From positions 62,001-126,000 of the forward strand of contig WION01000036.1 of the NCBI GenBank assembly GCA_015039365.1: a stretch of 64,000 bases of DNA, read 5' to 3'. Under the pieces are notes generated by a model. It did no database searches and was not told the DNA's origin. It was given only the letters and a program-made list of their open reading frames with translations. This stretch comes from Amanita rubescens (taxonomy: Eukaryota > Basidiomycota > Agaricomycetes > Agaricales > Amanitaceae). The first letter of the stretch is position 1. Every line of letters begins with the position of its first letter. The position numbers and the translations under genes were made by a program. Shown here piece by piece: positions 59,324 through 64,000 of the stretch.

Positions 59324-60600
59324 CAATGCTACTTCTACTGCCCTTGCTATTCGAGCTTATCGTGTTCACATTTATAGATATTTAGATGTGTTTTACTGCA
59401 ACCCCGAACATAGGAGCCTGTAATCATCCAAAGCGGTCAGTGTGACCTGTGAAAATCACCATAGCACGAGAATCAACGCGTGCCGCTCGTTGAAGACTTA
59501 TCCCTCTCAAAGATTTTTCCATGAGTAAATAAGAATAAAAATCGAAGACTCGTCATGCCAGTTCCTTGGACATTGACAAAGCTGCCCAGGCCGTTGACGA
59601 CTATGTCCCCCAAAGAGCCTATTCATGTGGACCAAGGAAGAACTGCAGAATTGAGGTGTGCTCGACAGGAGCATGACTGGAAGCAATTGCAACCGTTGCA
59701 GTGATTGATATGTATGCGACGCTTCGCCTACGAGGAGCCAATCACCCTCATTTAGCTGTCCACAGACAATCCGATTCTTTAAAGAGTTAAATACACATGC
59801 AGGAAAGTATTTACACTACTACAGCCTAACTTGTATTACATCGGGTTCCGAGTTATCAGTATTGTGGATCAACGTCATCACCATCTTTGTTCGGCAAAGC
59901 GTATTCCGATATCCGAGCAGTATGAGGAGAACCATCTGACAAGCATTCGAGAGGCCGCAAGTGCTATGCTCATCGACGGGCGATGACATGATGATGCTGA
60001 GTCTCATCCCGAGCATCCCACTAAAAAGTGACGGAATGTGCGCGATCCGATCCTCGTCTCAGGCTTCTCCCCATGCCCATCGCTGATCGAGAACGACGAC
60101 GGGATGAGCCCTGCTTGTTCCCTGCTAGATCTGCCGAGAATCTCGAGGTTCCGAATCACGGCACGCTTAGAGATGGCTTCAATGTTGTGGATGATCCCGT
60201 TTCAGAAACATTCTATCATACTGAACAACAACATGAGTGGTATTGTCATCAAAAGGACTCCAGTACGTACGTGAAGAAACCACCATCCTCCTGAACTTAT
60301 AGTACCTTCTCCTCATTGATCTTGAGAATGGTTACAGTAAGTCCTATCGTTGAGTCACGATATCATCGTCGAGGCTGTTAATCTATTAAAAAGCCATTAA
60401 GACAAAGAATTCAACATAGAAAAGGTTACACACCCTACCTGGAACAAGACCTTGGGTCCCATGTAGAAGAAACAGTCCACTCCAGAATGCGAAGACCATA
60501 GGCATATATCTGAGACGTCTGTCAGCCCCCGATCGCGGAATGAATGAAGTTTCACGTACAAACTAAGGAACCAGGGAAGCAATGCTACCGATAGTTGCAC
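59324..60600. other. Intergenic, no gene recognised
   Basis: Short frames on both strands without motif or supported splicing, including an 88-codon plus-strand frame at 60028 that I cannot assign. Confidence 0.4.
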
Positions 60601-60639
60601 GTCGATCGTTTCAAAAGTTTATGGATCATAAGAAGATAT

Positions 60640-61065
60640 CTGGCTACCAGTCGAAGACGCGTTGATCGAGGAGCGTGCATCGACGGCCTGCAGAGCATAT
60701 ACTATCATTAGTAATGAAGAAGAGAATGAACAGACAGCAACATACGAGTAGTGTCCCAGTCGTAATCCATCGCATAGCATCTCCAGAAGCCACTCCTCTG
60801 ACATATAACTACCAATCGCACTTGATAAACAAATCAAGGCGGACAAAAAGGGAAGACCCTAAATTAGGGTCTCCGCTGCAAGTATGTTCATCGCCTATAC
60901 ATCCAGTCAGTTCATGGTTTGCAAAGGGGAGAGAAACGATCAAACCGACCTGACAGTACTCAAGTTCCGGATTCTTGAACAAATACGCGTGCAATACCCG
61001 GCGGAGCGCGCCTATGCCTTCCTCAAATTGGTACCCGGCATATTCAGGTAGACTTCTGTGTGAAT
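60640..61065 (-). pseudogene. Degenerate TBC-domain (Rab-GAP) fragment
   Basis: The minus strand carries SLPEYAGYQFEEGIGALRRV and LFKNPELEYCQ, then YMSEEWLLEMLCDGLRLGHYS and a LLDQRVFDW-like remnant: the order of blocks in TBC domains of the GRAM/TBC1 type. Compared with the usual sequence there are missing residues after YMSEE and a frame break at 60640-60690. Upstream minus-strand frames to about 62.1 kb may be more of the same dead gene, but I cannot prove it. Confidence 0.5.
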
Positions 61066-62790
61066 CCTTCTCAATATCTTCTATGCTTGTACTAGCTTTG
61101 TCTGATCGTAGTAGCCAGGGTTCGTGAAATGAAGGAAAATTGATTTAGAAAGAGTTTCCCATATTTCTCCACGTAGTCTGTTTGGAAGCCCGACTTGAAC
61201 TAGCCTTGTACATCGAGGATAACAGGTTGCGGCCGTGTCCTAGGAAAAGACTCGTCAACTCGTCAAATAGCAGAGTTTAATGATAAACGAGACAATACTT
61301 TTCAAATGCGCCGTCCATAACTTCTTGATCTTTGATGCTTCCTCTGAGTCTGGTTCGAGGTTAGTGAAGAAACATCTTGTGTTGAGGTGGGCTACGCACT
61401 TTTTGGGATCACCTGAAGCGAAAACTCAGCTCGCCGTGGTATGGCAGGAGTACCATTCTTCTCATCGCTGATTAGACCATCTTCTCGTTTGTAATCAATG
61501 ATAAATGAGCTGGATACAAGGGCCTCCGAATAACACGTCTCCCTTTTGCAGTTCGATTTTCAGCGTATCTAGTTCCGTGATGGATGGGCTACGCATGAGT
61601 CTTGGACCGTGCCTGGTCGATGGAGAGTATGTGAGTAAGTTCATCCTTTGTGGGCTCTTTGAAGTTGCGGAGAGCGGTCGAGATCATCGCGACTCTGGGG
61701 TCATGCCATGTGCGTGTCGCCGAAGGAAGAGTATATTGTGACATATTTGGATCTGGCAACTTTTACCAATACCAGCGCTTCAGACATTGTCGACGCGACT
61801 CTACTATCCAGTAATAAGTAGGCTTTTAAGTTGAGCTAAGATGCCGATGCTAATAGTACTATACATGTCAAATTTCGTCGTTCGAAAATAAAGCGGTCAA
61901 ACTCATTGCCTCTTAGAATCCTTTTGGAAAAGGTTTTAATCATTATTGCAAACTGACAAGCCGCCTTCACGGATGACGAGGGCGGCGCGGAAATGGAAAG
62001 AAAAGACGTTTACTCTTGCTTGCTTGGCCCGAGCCGAATTACGTTTTTCTACCCGACGAATATCATTATGTCGATGCGGAGCTATCTCGTAGAGGACGCC
62101 GTTGACAGCGGATTGGAATGCGCCCATTCTAGTCCGTAAACGGATAACATGAACCCACGTCCTTCATAGTGAAACGCTGCGCAGTTGCGTACGTCACCGT
62201 GGAGCCTATCAGATATGGGATATCCACTGCAACTACGCTAAGTGAGGCCCACAAAGGATAAACGTTCATGAGTTTAAATAAGAAACTCGGACTGTCGCTG
62301 GGGCTACACTTTTGATGTCGCAAAATTGACTGCTTTAAGGGACCAACGGTGTACATCGTCTGGTGGAAAATCTTCGTATCCATTCTTCTTGCGATTCGAC
62401 ATGGAACCGAGTCGCGCAGTAATTCGCGTTGTATTATTGATGCATGTACGTCATCCGGTCAGCTGCCATCTTATGCGTGCGAAGATGAAATGCATAATTT
62501 ACGGCACGCACAATGACTTGATACGAGAAGAACTTTAGTGCGACACGTACGGACACAAGTCGTATTACGAATGCCCCGAGCGGAAGCGAGGAGCTTGGAA
62601 TTTCAAAGCGATGGCATTAGCGACCGATTAGGCACTTGGCGTACCACCGGGCAACTTTTTACAGAACTTCAGGACTCCTAGTACGCCTTTTATTGATATA
62701 CGTGAACTCTTATTGTTGATCCCAAGCGGTTGAGCACCATTGCTGGACCATATGAACCAAAGGCAAGAGTCTCCTTCCTTTCCCTCAATG
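61066..62790. other. Region of short frames, possibly remnants
   Basis: Minus-strand frames at 61936-62127 and 62129-62383 (the latter with one hydrophobic segment) are unassigned. No supported exon chain. Confidence 0.3.
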
Positions 62791-62799
62791 ATGAACCGA

Positions 62800-63930
62800 A
62801 TTGCATTCTGGACTAACGTTTGTTGCACGTTGAACAGTTTCAGCCGTAAAGGAGTGACGTTTAATATCCAGTTGCTCCACACAGGATGAGGTTGAGAACA
62901 TTCTGATCGGCCTTGCGGTGCTGTTACTGGCCCGAACCGGGAAATTGACAAGAGGAATCGAAATGAGAATCGAAAATTGGCTAATTCGATCAATGGCGCA
63001 ATTTCGGCAGATGGATGTTATTCGGTGCGTTGTTCGGTTCCACACGTCGACGGGCGAGGCCTATTATTTGTCTTCATGTTGTAAGATGTGCCATTGAAAG
63101 GTATAAAAGCATAGCCAGTCAGCTGTCATTTTCAGCACCTCGAACCCCAACTTCAGAACTTGATTAACGATGAGCCTTTTCACTATCAGCAGCGTCCAGA
63201 CGAAGTACTCCCTGGTCAGCGATGGAACAGAAAGGCCAGGAGAGAGAGTCAAAACTGTCTCTGAACAAGATAAGAACTTCAAAGATACAGTAAGCCTCGT
63301 TCACGATTGCCCTCTAACATTATTGACACGTAGCAGATTCTCCGCATTAACCCTCCGGTACAAGGCCCAGCAACCATCAGCGCTGTGCAAGGCAAGACCG
63401 GATTATACGTCGCAGCCCAAGGCGTAGGTTCAAACTGAAGTTAGCTTCACCAGATGTTCTTAACTCTATTTTTTCTAGAATAATCTTGTCTGGAGTTCTG
63501 AGCCCTTTGATTGGGCATTCTATCTGACCCCGGGCGGAATATATCAGTAAGCTTCGGCTGATTTGGCCACATCTAAGAGACTAACGATATCCGCCATACA
63601 GAATCGTTGTCCCTGGCCAAGATCTCTACTGGTTTGATAAATTCGGTATTGGAAACACTGTGAGTAAGATCTCTGGTTTTCGGGACAAGAGCTGAGCTAA
63701 CGAAAATTGGTGTAGTTCATCGTAAAATCCGGCCGCGATTCGTGGAGCAGAGATTTTCTTCAACGTTGTCAGGGTAGAATTCTAAGATCTCTCTCGACTC
63801 CGAGTCTTGTGTTCGTAACACAAATGAGCGTTGTCTGTACAGTAACGTCGATACGTCGAATATCCAAAGTGTCTTGTGAATCGTGTTCTTGCCTTGATCG
63901 GACAGGATATATGATATATCGTGGTGATGC
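62800..63930 (+). repeat. Direct repeat copy 2 (gene plus promoter)
   Basis: Matches 56640-57760 in the same orientation, including the TATA box at 63102-63108 and the acctcgaaccccaacttcag leader. Confidence 0.75.
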
Positions 63931-63966
63931 CCCCATGCTTTGGTGGTAGCAGATTTCACCTGTATC
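63170..63966 (+). pseudogene. Small beta-trefoil-like protein, copy 2 (altered C-terminus)
   Basis: Exons 63170-63289, 63337-63423, 63479-63546, 63602-63659 and from 63716 onward. The first four keep phase and carry MSLFTISSVQ, GPATISAVQG, GLYVAAQGN, NLVWSSEPF and VPGQDLYWFD. In the last exon small deletions (about 63745-63765) shift the frame, so the conserved end of copy 1 is lost and replaced by unrelated residues. Possibly still expressed with an altered tail. Fold assignment is inference. Confidence 0.55.
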
Positions 63967-64000
63967 ATTTTCTAGTTCTGCATCGCATTCTGCGAATCTT

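Overview
The window looks like nuclear DNA of a mushroom-forming basidiomycete (Agaricomycetes). Genes are split by many short introns, mostly 45-70 nt, with GT(A/G)AG(T/C) donors and YAG acceptors. The families are typical of that group: an HNH_2-type protein, an alpha-type kinase with a Cys-rich N-terminus, a FunK1-like kinase remnant, an F-box protein, small secreted Cys-rich proteins, an MBOAT/wax-synthase-like enzyme and a GH85 enzyme. I saw no rRNA, tRNA or CRISPR array. Exon joins below were traced by hand from splice signals and reading phase; none has been tested against transcripts.

Layout. 0.4-0.9 kb: secreted Cys-rich gene (copy A). 2.5-5.0 kb: acylaminoacyl-peptidase. 5.6-6.9 kb: F-box-like gene. 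7.28-24.98 kb: a large imperfect palindrome whose arms carry head-to-head mirrored copies of one P-loop GTPase gene, with a 2.9 kb spacer holding a hAT-like MITE flanked by a perfect 8-bp target duplication. 25.6-27.0 kb: HNH_2 gene. 28.3-28.9 kb: broken kinase-like gene. 29.1-36.1 kb: tuberin (TSC2) homologue with its Rap-GAP domain. 36.4-37.0 kb: small secreted protein. 37-40 kb: mostly empty. 40.1-42.7 kb: GH85 endo-beta-N-acetylglucosaminidase. 42.9-44.7 kb: Cys-rich copies B (frameshifted) and C. 45.5-51.8 kb: integrase-type gene, alpha-kinase gene and an oxygenase-like gene, a likely mobile or accessory block, followed by GC-rich DNA to 53.6 kb. 54.0-56.2 kb: TKL-type kinase with a C1-like zinc finger. 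57.0-57.6 and 63.2-63.8 kb: two broken copies of a small gene, duplicated with its promoter. 58.1-59.3 kb: MBOAT-like gene with an internal frame break. 60.6-61.1 kb: degenerate TBC (Rab-GAP) fragment.

The standout is inside the GTPase gene. Between its G domain and its last exons lie about 45 units of the form acceptor - 3 nt - donor (for example cag|GAA|gtgagt), separated by 49-82 nt spacers, which is normal intron size for this genome. Forty-two cores are one codon, two are 6 nt and one is 9 nt. None reads as a stop, and the phase-0 frame links the G domain to the last exons. If spliced as read, about 50 residues are encoded one codon per exon. The mirrored copy keeps the array, but several core triplets differ while the surrounding intron is nearly unchanged. 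The competing reading is that the array is a repeat inside one ~3 kb intron; RNA reads would decide.
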